Shown here one piece after another: positions 26,201 to 38,200 of a stretch of 64,000 bases of DNA. The notes below the pieces were generated by a model. That model was not told the DNA's origin and did no database searches. It was given only the letters and a program-made list of their open reading frames with translations. The position numbers and the translations under genes were made by a program. Source of the DNA: Chrysogorgia sp. JL179-B06 (taxonomy: Eukaryota; Cnidaria; Anthozoa; Scleralcyonacea; Chrysogorgiidae); NCBI GenBank assembly GCA_035772405.1, contig JAYKKM010000339.1, positions 565,501 to 629,500 of the forward strand. The letters run 5' to 3'. The first letter of the stretch is position 1. The number at the start of each line of letters is the position of its first letter.

Positions 26201-29200
26201 TCTTTATGTAATATTTCGTTACCAGGAAGTGACGTAGTTCCTCGGATATTGCTCGGGTAACTATGGTAACCAGACACCGATGTCGCGTCAGCAATATCTT
26301 CAGTACTGTGATTTGGATAAAGGCTTTTATTTCCACTCGTCGATATTTTGTCAGAGAAAGAAGCGCTGAGGTGGATATTGTTGCCAGGATTGTCTGATGG
26401 CTGTGTGATCGACAAGCCACCTGCGTCATTGCGCGCTGTGACGTCATGCGACTTTGTATGGTCATGTGACTTTGTCCCACTCCCCTGTCGTTCAACATCA
26501 CCTTCTTGTTCATCGCAACGTGTACCTGCGTCGCGAAGTTCTTCTTCAATTATTAATTGTTCATATAATAATTCTTGATCCCTCAATTTTCGTTGGATAT
26601 TCATCAATCGTGATTTTCCTCTCCCGTTCCCAGTCCCCTGTCGTTCAACATCACCTTCTTCTTCAACATCACCTTCTTCTTCAACATCACCTTCTTGTTC
26701 ATCGCAACTTGTACCTGCGTCACGAAGTTCTTCTTCAATTATTAATTGTTCATATAATAATTCTTGATCCCTCAATTTTCGTTGGATACTCATCAATCGT
26801 GATTTTCCTCTCCCGTTCCCAGTCCCCTGGCAATCTTCACCGACCACGCCCAGTGTGTCAAACCTGGAAAGCAACATGTTAATTAAGGTGATTCCTCAGT
26901 TTTGCATTGCGCACATCTACTGCGCACATCCAATAAATCAGCGTTTTTATGGCCATTATGCAACAAATGGGGACAGATTTGGGAACACGAAACATTTTCC
27001 ACCAGGCCTCTTATGATTCTGCCCGCGCGATTTTGAGAGAAAAAGAGGCCTGGGAACCAGGCTGGAGCAGTGAGCTCTATATATATATATATCTGGAGGG
27101 CTATCTGCAAGTCATTGGCCAGGCAAAAAGTGAAGCCCGAGATGGCCGACTTTGCACGTCAGTTTCAGTCCCCTACGCGGTTTATATAATAAGAAATTGA
27201 CGTACAAACCGCGCAGGGGACTGAAACTGACGTGCAAAGTCGGCCATCATGGACTTCACTTTTTGCTCGAGCAGATAGCCCTCCAGATATATATATATAT
27301 AGAGCTCACTGGGCTGGAGCAGTGAACTCTATAAAGACTGGAACGCTAAACCCGGCCGTATGATTGGATGAAGCCAAAATTCCCGCCATGGGGGCTGACA
27401 TGTAGGTATAAAACACGCGTGTTGACCGCGTGTAGTGTGCGAAACAGCCACTCGGCGACGTTGTAGGTATAAAACACGCGTGTTGATTTGCGTGTAGTGC
27501 ACGAAACGGCAGTGGCCAGGAAATAATCGTAGGAGCGGTAGGATTGCTGAACGGAAAATTTTCAACTTTTTTGGAGCTAGGCTGTTTCCCAGTTGCTTTT
27601 TAAAAGGGAAAAATGGGATACGTTGGTTGAGCTTTCTTTTCAAGAATTTCTAGCGATGGATGTGGCTTAACAAATAAAATATCCGTCAAACAAACGGGGA
27701 AATATGCACCGAAATTTGTAAAAATACAGGTTTCTCTTGATTTTCTTTACTGTCTTTTGAACTTTTGAAGACTTTTATGACAATGATTTATTAAGATAAA
27801 TATCAAAACACAATTTAAGGTTACTTTTTGTGTGTGTTACTGCTAAATCCAATCTTTGACGACACGAAAAATAACTCAGTACCTCCAGTAACTACCTCAG
27901 TTTATGTTAAAGTAAAACACATTTTCTCTGCGTTTTTCACAACAGATATTTGACAATGCTCTTCTGTTATTGTTCCTCTAAAATGTCTTTCAGTTTGAAA
28001 ATGTGTCAATGTGAATCTCGATGTTTTTTTCCCAAATTATTCTTGATCAAAAAAGAAGTTGTGACCTTGCATTATTTACATTTGTTTGTGGGTTAATCTT
28101 TCCTATATTTCTTGCTTTTACTGGCTATTTCACCACTGAAATTACATACTGTGAACTAGCAATAAATCTAAACTTGAAATAGTGTGATATTATTTTAGTT
28201 TTTTGCCATAATGTTGTTTTTTACAACCTATATTTCATCAAATTTAATTTCTTTATCGCACGGTCAACTAAAAAAGGACTAGGGCATACCTACATGTCAG
28301 CCTCCATGCAACTGGCTTCAAAATTCAACCCCGAGTTATCGTTCCAGTCCTTATTAGAGTTCACTGGGCTGGAGTCGACAGAAAGTTGTTGTCTTCGAGC
28401 GCGATTGGTTGCCAGTGAGATCAAGGATTGTTTTTAAGATACTGATAATTATTTTCAAAGCTTTACATGGCCAGGCACCTATTTATATTACTGATTTACT
28501 TACTAAATATAAACCTACTCGTACTTTAGGATCATGCCATTATGCAACACTTTCAAAAAATTCCGAACAATGGCCGCTTATGTACTGGTAGGGAAGAGTT
28601 ATTAAGGGACTAAATCAATTATTTTCGAGAACGGTTACACAAGTCTAGCTAGGGCTCCATGTACAAGTAGGTTTGTAAACTACTTGATACTGCCGGTTTA
28701 AGGCCATAGTTCTTAAAGAAGGTCTTCTACCACTTTTACGTGTTATAACAGAAACTTAGAGAAAAATCATTTCTACAACTTACAATATTTTACAACTTCA
28801 AATAACATGTCAAAGAATATCTGTTGTTAGCTGTTTCGTTTCCCCTAAAATACCATGTTTTCTTTTATAAAATTACTCGTTGCGAAAAATAAAATATTAT
28901 CTTTGACAAAAGATTCAAGAAAAAGTTGTGCAATGCGGTTTTTACTCAACTCGTAATTGGTCACAATAACGTCACCATACTGAGTAAGAGGTGACTTGTG
29001 ATATGCCATATCTTCTAAACAAGGTCGGTAACCCCAAATTATTTTTTGGTTTTAATAAAAGTATGTCAATAACTTTAAGACTGGGAAGTTTCAGCAAATT
29101 TTCATTTCGGAAAGAATTACTGAGGAATTACCTTAAATTGCCTATGCGGGGTTTGGGTATTTTACATATTTGTGATAAAATTGGGAATGTTATGAGAAGA

Positions 29201-32200
29201 ATTGAAAAATATCTTGTCGTGCGAAAATTTCATCTTCATACAGTTACTTACCAAAAGTTTAAATACAAACTCAAAAAGTTCAATATAGTAAAATTTCATT
29301 ACAATCTTTGGGTCATCACCTACCTATACTATCATGTTTTGTGATTGGTTGATTAAAACAATAAAACAATAGAATCAATCACAAAGAAACCAATGTCCTA
29401 ACCTAACCACTTTTGTTCCATATAGCCAATCACAAAGCCTGTTCATTTTAGGTACGTATTTACCGCAATCTTTCACAATTACTTGTTAAGCATGAAGCAT
29501 GTGCGTGAGTATTTCAAAAAACATGAAACTTGTAGAATTTCAAGTGATTTTGTGTGATAATGCAAACTGAAATATCTCAAGAACGAAGCAAGGAAACGAA
29601 AAACTACAGAAGATGTCCCACTGTCATTTTAAGTGTTCTTTCAAATACGGCAAACTTAAGCCGTGGGCAAACTACGAAACATTGTTGCGGAAACATTGTT
29701 GAATTTCGATGTTTCCTCGAATGTTTCCCCGTTTGCCCACCCTTGGAAACAGTGTTGAATTTCGATGTTTCCTCGAATGTTTCCCCGTTTGCCCACCCTT
29801 GGAAACATTGTTGAATTTCGATGTTTCCTCGAATGTTTCCCCGTTTGCTCACCCTTGGAAACATTGTTGAATTTCGATGTTTCCTCGAATGTTTCCCCGT
29901 TTGCCCACCCTTGGAAACATTGTTGAATTTCGATGTTTCCTCGAATGTTTCCCCGTTTGCCCACCCTTGGAAACATTGTTGAATTTCGATGTTTCCTCGA
30001 ATGTTTCCCCGTTTGCTCACCCTTGGAAACATTGTTGCGGAAACATTGTTGAATTTCGATGTTTCCTCGAATGTTTCCCCGTTTGCTCACCCTTGGAAAC
30101 ATTGTTGAATTTCGATGTTTCCTCGAATGTTTCCCCGTTTGCCCACCCTTGGAAACATTGTTCTGGAAAAATGTTTCTCAACAAATTCAGAAACATTTTT
30201 TGTTTCCCAAGCGTGATTTTTGTTGCGGAAACATTTTTTCCCCGTTTGCCCATGTTTTCCACAACGAGAAACATTGTTTTCCACAACGAGAAACATTGTT
30301 TTCCTGATTGGGCATGCGCAAAGACAAATAACGCGACAAAATGGCTGAAATCACAGCAGCTGTTGTTGAAGAAAATCCCTCGCAGATACAGAGCAATAAA
30401 AAGAAGGTAAAACGACGCTGTGTCTTCATCAGCTAATTCTTTGAAAATGTTCTGAAATGTTCCTTTGGTGTATCTTCTCTTTATCCCCTGTCTATCTGGC
30501 CCTCTTCGTTTTTTCTCCTCATCTTCGTCTTCCAGCAATAGCTGAATTAAAATACATGATACTGCCTTTGTTTTTGTTGACTGATGGCAGACGCCATATT
30601 TTCTTTTTGATCTGAGTGTTTGACCTTGGGCTTGACTCAGGACTATTGTTATCCGCGCGTAAATGTTTCTCCCTTAATTGTTTCAGTTTGCCCACTCTGG
30701 GAAACATGGCAAAACATTGGTTAGAAACAATGTTTCCTACTTTGCCCACGGCTTTAATTTTCGTGTCATAGGCACTAAAGGTCGATTCTGTCATCTAGAC
30801 TCAATTCCATACACCTGAATGACAATTACAATCCAAACTAATATACAGTGGAAATGTCGTGAATTAATCAGTTTTACCTTTTTAGTTCAAGTATCCACTC
30901 TTCACCGCTGACATCTATGAGATGTGTCTCACGGGCTCTCAAGATTCTCTCCACCTCTTGACAACGGTTGCCAAGAAGCCTAGCACGTGTACGAAGATCT
31001 ATATCAGTGACGTCATCCAAATCTTCCGTCAAGGTCGAGCGCTCTTTGCTGGTCAGCGGAGGATATCGTTCCAGGAAACGTTCTAAGTCGTACTCTGATT
31101 GGCTAACATCAGTGACATCAGATGGCGAAAGGTGCGAGTTATCCCAATGGGAACTGGGTTCGAGTCTTGATGGCCAGAATTCTTGGGCTTTTTTGTACCA
31201 CATTTCAGCCTGAGAAAATAGCGAAAAAAATATTCACAAAATTACGCATGTTAAGATCTCAAACTCATTACTAATTCATGAATATAAAGTAAAGGAAATC
31301 AGGTAGTAAGTAAGTGTCCAATATATATTATTATGCATTCTCTACTCTGTCTCGATTTTGATTAGCTGTTGGCATACAGCTAATTCGTGACATCAGCTTC
31401 ATGTGACGTCAATGTTCCAATATTATCTTCAAAACGTGTAGCCATGACATCATTATTCCAATATATTGTTGCCAGCTTGCTGTAGCCTGCAGCTTGTTTA
31501 CAGCGAAAGAAACCTTATTTAAAGTGCTTATAAACCCAAAATGGGTTTTTGGTGATTCGGATAGAGCACAAAAAGTTAGCTAATAAGCTCTGGATTAGTT
31601 TTTGCGTTAAACTTTTAGTTTCGGAGATATAACGGCTCAAACATGATCTTCAACAACAACTAGGCTTTTGTATAGGAGAAGACAGCTATCTTAAGAGTTT
31701 TTATTGAAAAATGCCCAAAGTATTGAAACATAACACGTTCCTCGGATACAGTCTCCCGGCCTGCACTACTTTTTTTCACAAATTGTGACTTTGAGCCGTT
31801 ATATCTCCGAAACTAAAAGTTTAACGCAAAAACTAATCTAGAACTTATCAACTAACTTTTTACGCTCTATCCGAACCACCAAAAACCCATTTTGGGTTTA
31901 TAAGCACTTTAACTATATTTCGACGGCACATTGTATTTTTTACCTTCTTCATCACTTCTAAGAAAACATCTTGTTTCTTATACTTCTTCATTAGTTCCTC
32001 CAACTTTTCTTGAAATTTACCCGTTAAGGAAATCAAGTTTTCTGCAAGAGCTTGAAGACTTGGACTTACGATGTGAAATGATTGTTCATAATTGTGGACC
32101 TCTTTTAGAACTTGGTGACATTTCTTTACAATATCCTGTAAAATAATCATCTTATTCTCAACCCTAAATCCACTTAAGGTATTCTTACCTACCCAATGCG

Positions 32201-35200
32201 TCATACATACATTAAAGACTTATTAACCGAGTGCGAGGTCTGTACGGTAAAGTATTTGCCTGAGGTTTTTGTACAGACCGAGCGACGAAGGCGCGAGTTC
32301 TGTGCGAAAAAACCGAAGGAAAATACTTTACCGTACAGACCAAGCAAACGAGGTTAATAAGACATTTATTATATGGCTTTTGGTTCATTTTGTTCTCTGT
32401 TTTTAACGTTGTGTTTGTCTTCAGATGTTGCCGATTACCTTGGCTCTGAGCTTGTTGATTTCGCTTCATGTTTATACGCGTTACTGGTCGTTAGGCATTC
32501 ATTTTCTTCATTTATAGATAAACAGCTTTCAAGAAAAGCAGCACTAATGTTCCAGGACGTGTTATTGTTCGAACTTTTTCGACGAACATACTCAAATCCT
32601 CTTTTATTTTCATCTAAATCAACTCAGAAATTTTCCCGCCAAAACTTGCCGGTCCCGAAAAAGGCGTATTGCCCTCTCACAGCGCCGGGAGGGCAATACG
32701 CTTTTTTCCGGACCTCTCACGAACCAATCAGCGTGCGCCATCTTTCTTAGCCATATAATAAATATACTTTATTGATACTCTGTGTCAAAGGCGCCGCAGG
32801 CTGCCACCATACGACCCATGTCTGACTACGGAGCACAGCTAAGATCTAAGTGTTGATTTTACTGAGGGAGGAAAACCGGAGACCCCGGAGGAAAACCCTC
32901 CCCACATGAGTTGCAAGCTCGCGAAATCAACACAAGGTTATTCCCAGATGGTCACCCATCCAAGTACTAACCCCGTCCCACGGTCCAAGCGAGCTTCATG
33001 ACTTAGCGGTGAATGACAGTTCCCTAACAGCACACGCCACCCTAGGGCCGTGTATACTCACCAAGAACGTCTGCAAACGAGGCTAACACCACGCGTGATC
33101 TATCATTGATGTAATGACCAAAAAGATCTTACCTTGCCTTGTTTGTAAAATTCATTCTCAAATGCTTTCTTTTGAGTAACATGGACTGTATTAAGTCTAG
33201 AACTCTGCAAAGGCATCCTCATCAAATATGGAGAACCATAATCAACAATCCACGCGCTACACTGCAATAAAAATAGATTAACGCTTTTTCAATTAGCTCG
33301 ATTTAAAGAGCCTATCTCACGTTTTTTACATATCCGTAATATCTGGGTGTTACTGAGCAAAATCATAATATATATTATCAGCCGAAAATTTCATCTTCAT
33401 GGAGTTATTCGCCTGTCAAAGTTATCAGATGTGATGTCACAAGAGGCATTCCAAACCAGTTTTCTTTTGTTTCTTGCCACAAAAATGCCTCTTGTGACAT
33501 CACATGCGATAACTTTAACAGCAAAAAACTCCATGAAGATGAAATGTTCGGCTGACAAGATATATTATGATTTTGCTCAGGAAGACCCAAATATTACGAA
33601 TATGTAAAATTCCCAAACGTGAGCACTTACTCCTGCAGCCAATTAAAATACAAATGTAGTTCATATGAAAGATCTTATTGACTTTAGTTTATTTCAAAAG
33701 TTTCAGCATTCCTATCAATTTAGTTAAGAAGATATGGCTAGTCGAAGTTGAAAATTTGAGGATTTTGACGCCATATTGGTTTTGAAAATATGATGTCATT
33801 GAGTGATTCTTTATCGGCAGTGGAGTTGTTTTAATGGAGATCACATAGTGATAGCTGTTGTGAATGCTCTTTGGGTGAAAATTAGTCGAAATAAACAATT
33901 TAGTTCCTCATGAAGGAAAGTAGAGGAGCTTCTTTGGCATAATACGAGATAGAATCACTCAGTGATGTCGTATGTGAGAAACAAATATGGCGTCGAAATT
34001 GGACAAATTCTCCATCTTCAACTAGCCATATCTTCTTAACTAAATTGATAGGAATGCTGAAATTTTGGAAATAAACTAAAGTCAGTAAGATCTTTCATAA
34101 GAACTACATTTGTATTTTAGCTGGAGTATTCTTTAATTATTTAAAAGTAGACAAAAATCTTCTCAAAAATTAACCCCAAAAAACCTACCTCAGCTAAACG
34201 ATCATGTAACCTTTGTTCTGATGACATCAACTGCAAACTACTCAAACCATTTTTCCACGATATTTCTACATTATTCTTGACACCCAATATCTGACGGTAG
34301 TAGCTGTTGAATTTCACTCTGTCCCACTCAAAGAGCGGTGTTTTCGAGAGGGCATAGAAGGCTTCATTTAAAGATGGGTCTTTAAAAAACGAACGAAGTC
34401 TTTCACCTTCTTTGAGAGCTTTCGACATGTTGCATTGCCTGGAAAAAGCATCGTATTATTTAATAATAATAATAATAATAATAATAATAGACGTATTAGG
34501 AACATTATACAATAGTCTCAATACTCTTACGACAATATATTCTTAAATTTTCTTATAAAACTTATTAGTTTCATTATAAGATAAAGCCTACTACATATAT
34601 TACCACTGTGAACAAAAAAAATTATTTTTTGTTAATTTTATTTTTTTTAACTCTTTCCTGACGGCTGAAAAACCAACCTCGTTCCCAGGGCCTTATCTCC
34701 GCTGGGGGGCGGGCGGGGAGCGGAGATAAGGCCCTGGGAACGAGGTTGCTGAAAAACATCCAAAATTGAACCACCTCTTTGTTCTATTGATATCTCTTGA
34801 AATAACCAAAACTGTTGCGAAAGCTATACATTTTCTGAAAGCCCAATAAACCGGCTTTTACTTGTGCTTTTAAATTTCCCGAACAAAACACATTATGTTA
34901 ATCTAAATTAGCATTAATTATCATAAATCATGTTGAAAAATTTACATTTTTCTAGAAAAGGCCATCTTGCACGCCCACGTAGCATCTTGAAACAATCGCA
35001 TGTTGTTTATGAAATCAAATCAAACTTGGCGTGTGCGTGGATCTCATGTTCCTGGCGCTTGTCGAATTTCAATTTTTAATCTTGCGTTACCGTGTGCCGT
35101 GTTTTTCGATTGACGACTTTGCGGGTCTTCTAAAACCCGTTTTGACTGGGCCGGTCAGGAAAGAGTTAACCAAAAGATAGGGTTCACTGTTCTACAGTAG

Positions 35201-38200
35201 AAGATTTCCGGTTTCGTTGTGTCCATGGTAAATAAAATTACCTCAATAGTGTCTCCTTTTTATGTTCAGCTTTAAGAAGATGTTTTTCCAGGACATTTGA
35301 GTCTTTAGTTCTTACTCCGTAGGTAAGAGAGTTTATCTTTTTTAAAATGTCGTGTATTGAATTGGTAATATAATCCACTAAGTCATAGAAATTATTTAAC
35401 ATCTGCAGAGGAAGATAAATACATAGTCAAGCAAACGAAGGCATGATGTTTAACAAAGTTTATCTAAAGTTAAAGTGCCTATCTCACGTTTGAGGATTTT
35501 ACATATTATTCGTAATATTTGGGTCTTCCTGAGCAAAATCATAATATATATTGTCAGCCGAAAATGTCATCTTCATGAAGTTTTTCGCTGTTAAAGTTAC
35601 CGTATGTGATATCACAAGAGGCATAACAAACCAGTTTTCTTTTGTTACTTGCCACAAAAATGCCTCTTGTGACATCACATCCGATAACTTTAACAGCAAA
35701 AAAGTCCATGAAGATGAAATTTTCGGCTGACAAGATATATTATGATTTTGCTCAGGAAGACCCAAATATTACGAACATGTAAAATCCGCAAACATGAGAT
35801 AGGCACTTTATAAAAGGTGCATCAAATGTTCTAAATTACTGACAAGTGGGTGTGTCAAAAGTGGGTGTCTAAAAAAGTGGGTGTCTAAAAAGTGGGTGTG
35901 TCTAAAACGTGGGTGTCTAAAAAGTTGGTGTCTAAAAAGTGGGTGTCTAAAAAGTGGGTGTGTCGAAAAAGTGGGTGTCTAAAAAAGTGGGCGTCTAAAA
36001 AAGTGGATGTCTAAAAAAGTGGATGTCTAAAAAAGTGGGTGTGTCTAAAAAGTGGGTGTGTCTAAAAAGTGGGGGTGTCTAAAAAGTGGGTGTGTCGAAA
36101 AAGTGGGTGTCTAAAAAAGTGGGTGTCTAAAAAAGTGGGTGTCTAAAAGTGGGTGTCGAAAAAGAGGGTGTCTAAAAAAGTGGGTGTCTAAAAGTGGGTG
36201 TCTAAAACGTGGGTGTGTCTAAAACGTGGGTGTCTAAAAAGTGGGTGTCAAAAAAGTGGGTGTCTAAATATTGGGTGTCTAAAAAGGGCGTGTCTAAAAA
36301 GTGGGTGTCTAAAAAGTGGGTGACTAAAATGTGGGTGACTAAAAAGTGGGTGACTAAAATGTGGGTGTGTCTAAAAAGTGGGTGTGACTAAAATGTGGGT
36401 GTGTCTAAAAAGTGGGTGTGACTAAAATGTGGGTGTGTCTAAAAAGTGGGTGTGACTAAAATGTGGGTGTGTCTAAAAAGTGGGTGTGTTTAAAAAGTGG
36501 GACATTATATTATGACCTTTTGTACACTGATCCATGCCTTCAGGTCATGCGCCAAAACTCCTCCAAAATCTGGTGGCAAATTTTTCACTTTAATATACTG
36601 ATGAAGTTCTTCAAAATTCTTTACAATAACAATCTAAAAATTTTGAAATAGTCAACAATACTCTGATTGGTCAATAGCCATGTTTCGATCAAGCCACCCA
36701 AACACAGAAATTTCCTGCCAAAAATTTCCTTAGGTTTTGCTGCTTGTTCTCTTGTATTATTTTAGAAATACCTATATATAATAGAAATGTTTTTTCCGTG
36801 TTTGGATACTGTATCTAAACACTTGGGAAGTTGCTCGACATTCGAAAAGATAAAAAATACTCGCCTAGCAGCTTGGGTTTCTTTTACCCTTTTCTCAAGT
36901 CTCGCAAATTCCCGCGTGTTTGGATCAGGCGCATCCAAATACGGAAACCATTAGGTATATTTCTTTAATGATGAATGGTGGTAAATATTTAGTGATGACT
37001 GGTGTCAAATATTGATGAATGGTGTTAAATATTCAGTGATGAATAGTGATAAATATTTATAGTGGTCACAAATGATATTCCAGATTTTCAGGGTTAATTT
37101 GTTTAAGGGTGCAGTCCAGTCCGTTCTGCGCATGTGTGATATTAATTCAAACGTTGGGGACCCCACATGTAAACAAACTTTAACGGAATAGATTTGCGAC
37201 AGATCGAAAGCGAGTATGCGTTAAAGGTGGCGAAGGCACGAGTGGCAGTTTGATATATTAACAACATTTAGGAACCAAACATCTTCTTAAAACACGTTTA
37301 GGCGGAAAAGCTCAAGCGTGTGAAAAAAATCCGCAATATACTTCATGTTCAATGTTTATATAATGCAATTTAAACAAACGATGTAAACAGAAACGTGGAC
37401 ATGCGCAAAACAGACTGGACGGCACCTTTAAATTTAATATATCCTACCTGAAAACCAAATATTTGCTTTGTTTGTAGTTTTTGAAGTGCCTTCATAAACG
37501 TTTTTTTATTTGATTTCAGTTCTGGTTTGACAATGTACACTCTTTTTAACTCACAATTCAATAAGGTTTTCTTAAAAAATGAACAAACATAATGATGTTT
37601 AGTTTAGTTTATTAGATTTATCACTCTTTTAGGTGAACGGAATACCCCCAAACAGGCTAGATTTAAGGTCTACGATTTAAGGTCATTATCCGAGAAGACC
37701 CGAAAGTCTTACCATTTGCTAATATTAATATTGCAAAGGCACTGCACTCTCCTCAATTATTTTTAAGATCCTGAGTGGTGGTCGAACCCAGGATTTGAAC
37801 CTGTGTCTCCCAGCTCATAGACATGTGTGGTATAACCACTAAGGCACCTGCAGGGCACCTTAATGTATAATATTGTGCCAACTGCCTATACAGATTTCCT
37901 ATTGGTTGCCTATAGACATGCATATAGGCAGGCCTATAGACTTTTTTGTTAGGGCTTAGACCTGCACAACAGCTGATTTAATAAAGAATATTAAAATACT
38001 AAATATTTTTTGACTACAATATATTCTAATACAACTAGAGTATAAACCACTATACCTTAACATGATTAATTACTTCAACAAAATGTTCAATATAAGGTTG
38101 AGAAGACTGATGAAGATTTACCAAAAATGAGATTGCAGGACTAATACCAAATTATATATAATAAAAGAAATAAAAAGCAAATTATTATGACAGATAAAAC

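Larger units (their letters stand above)
29659..30753. mobile_element. PIF/Harbinger-like nonautonomous element
   Basis: Terminal repeats AGCCGTGGGCAAA and complement, flanked by the 3-bp TSD TTA (29,656-29,658 and 30,754-30,756), the Harbinger signature. It contains a 56-bp minisatellite and a minus-strand Harbinger transposase N-terminal fragment. It is inserted in an older foldback whose arms (TTTTAAGTGTTCTTTCAAAT and TTTTCGTGTCATAGGCACT) lie on each side. Confidence 0.88.

Noticed and set aside
24242..26882. Many plus-strand frames of 60-142 codons opposite the acidic exon
   Set aside because: Shadows of the minus-strand exon. The serine- and leucine-rich composition mirrors its Glu/Asp codons.
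29604..30410. Repetitive frames with [16 protein letters not shown] units on both strands
   Set aside because: 56-bp minisatellite; 56 is not a multiple of three, so the frames rotate and no stable protein repeat results.
32780..33055. Functional 5S rRNA gene
   Set aside because: Only the 3' half is recognisable and it is joined to an unrelated SINE-like tail.
34189..34427. Start of a separate gene at the [12 protein letters not shown] methionine
   Set aside because: A good acceptor lies just upstream (TTTTTCCAG) and the preceding exon continues the frame through a split Arg codon.
36209..36651. (KWVS)n frames
   Set aside because: GTGGGTGTCTAAAAA minisatellite artefact.
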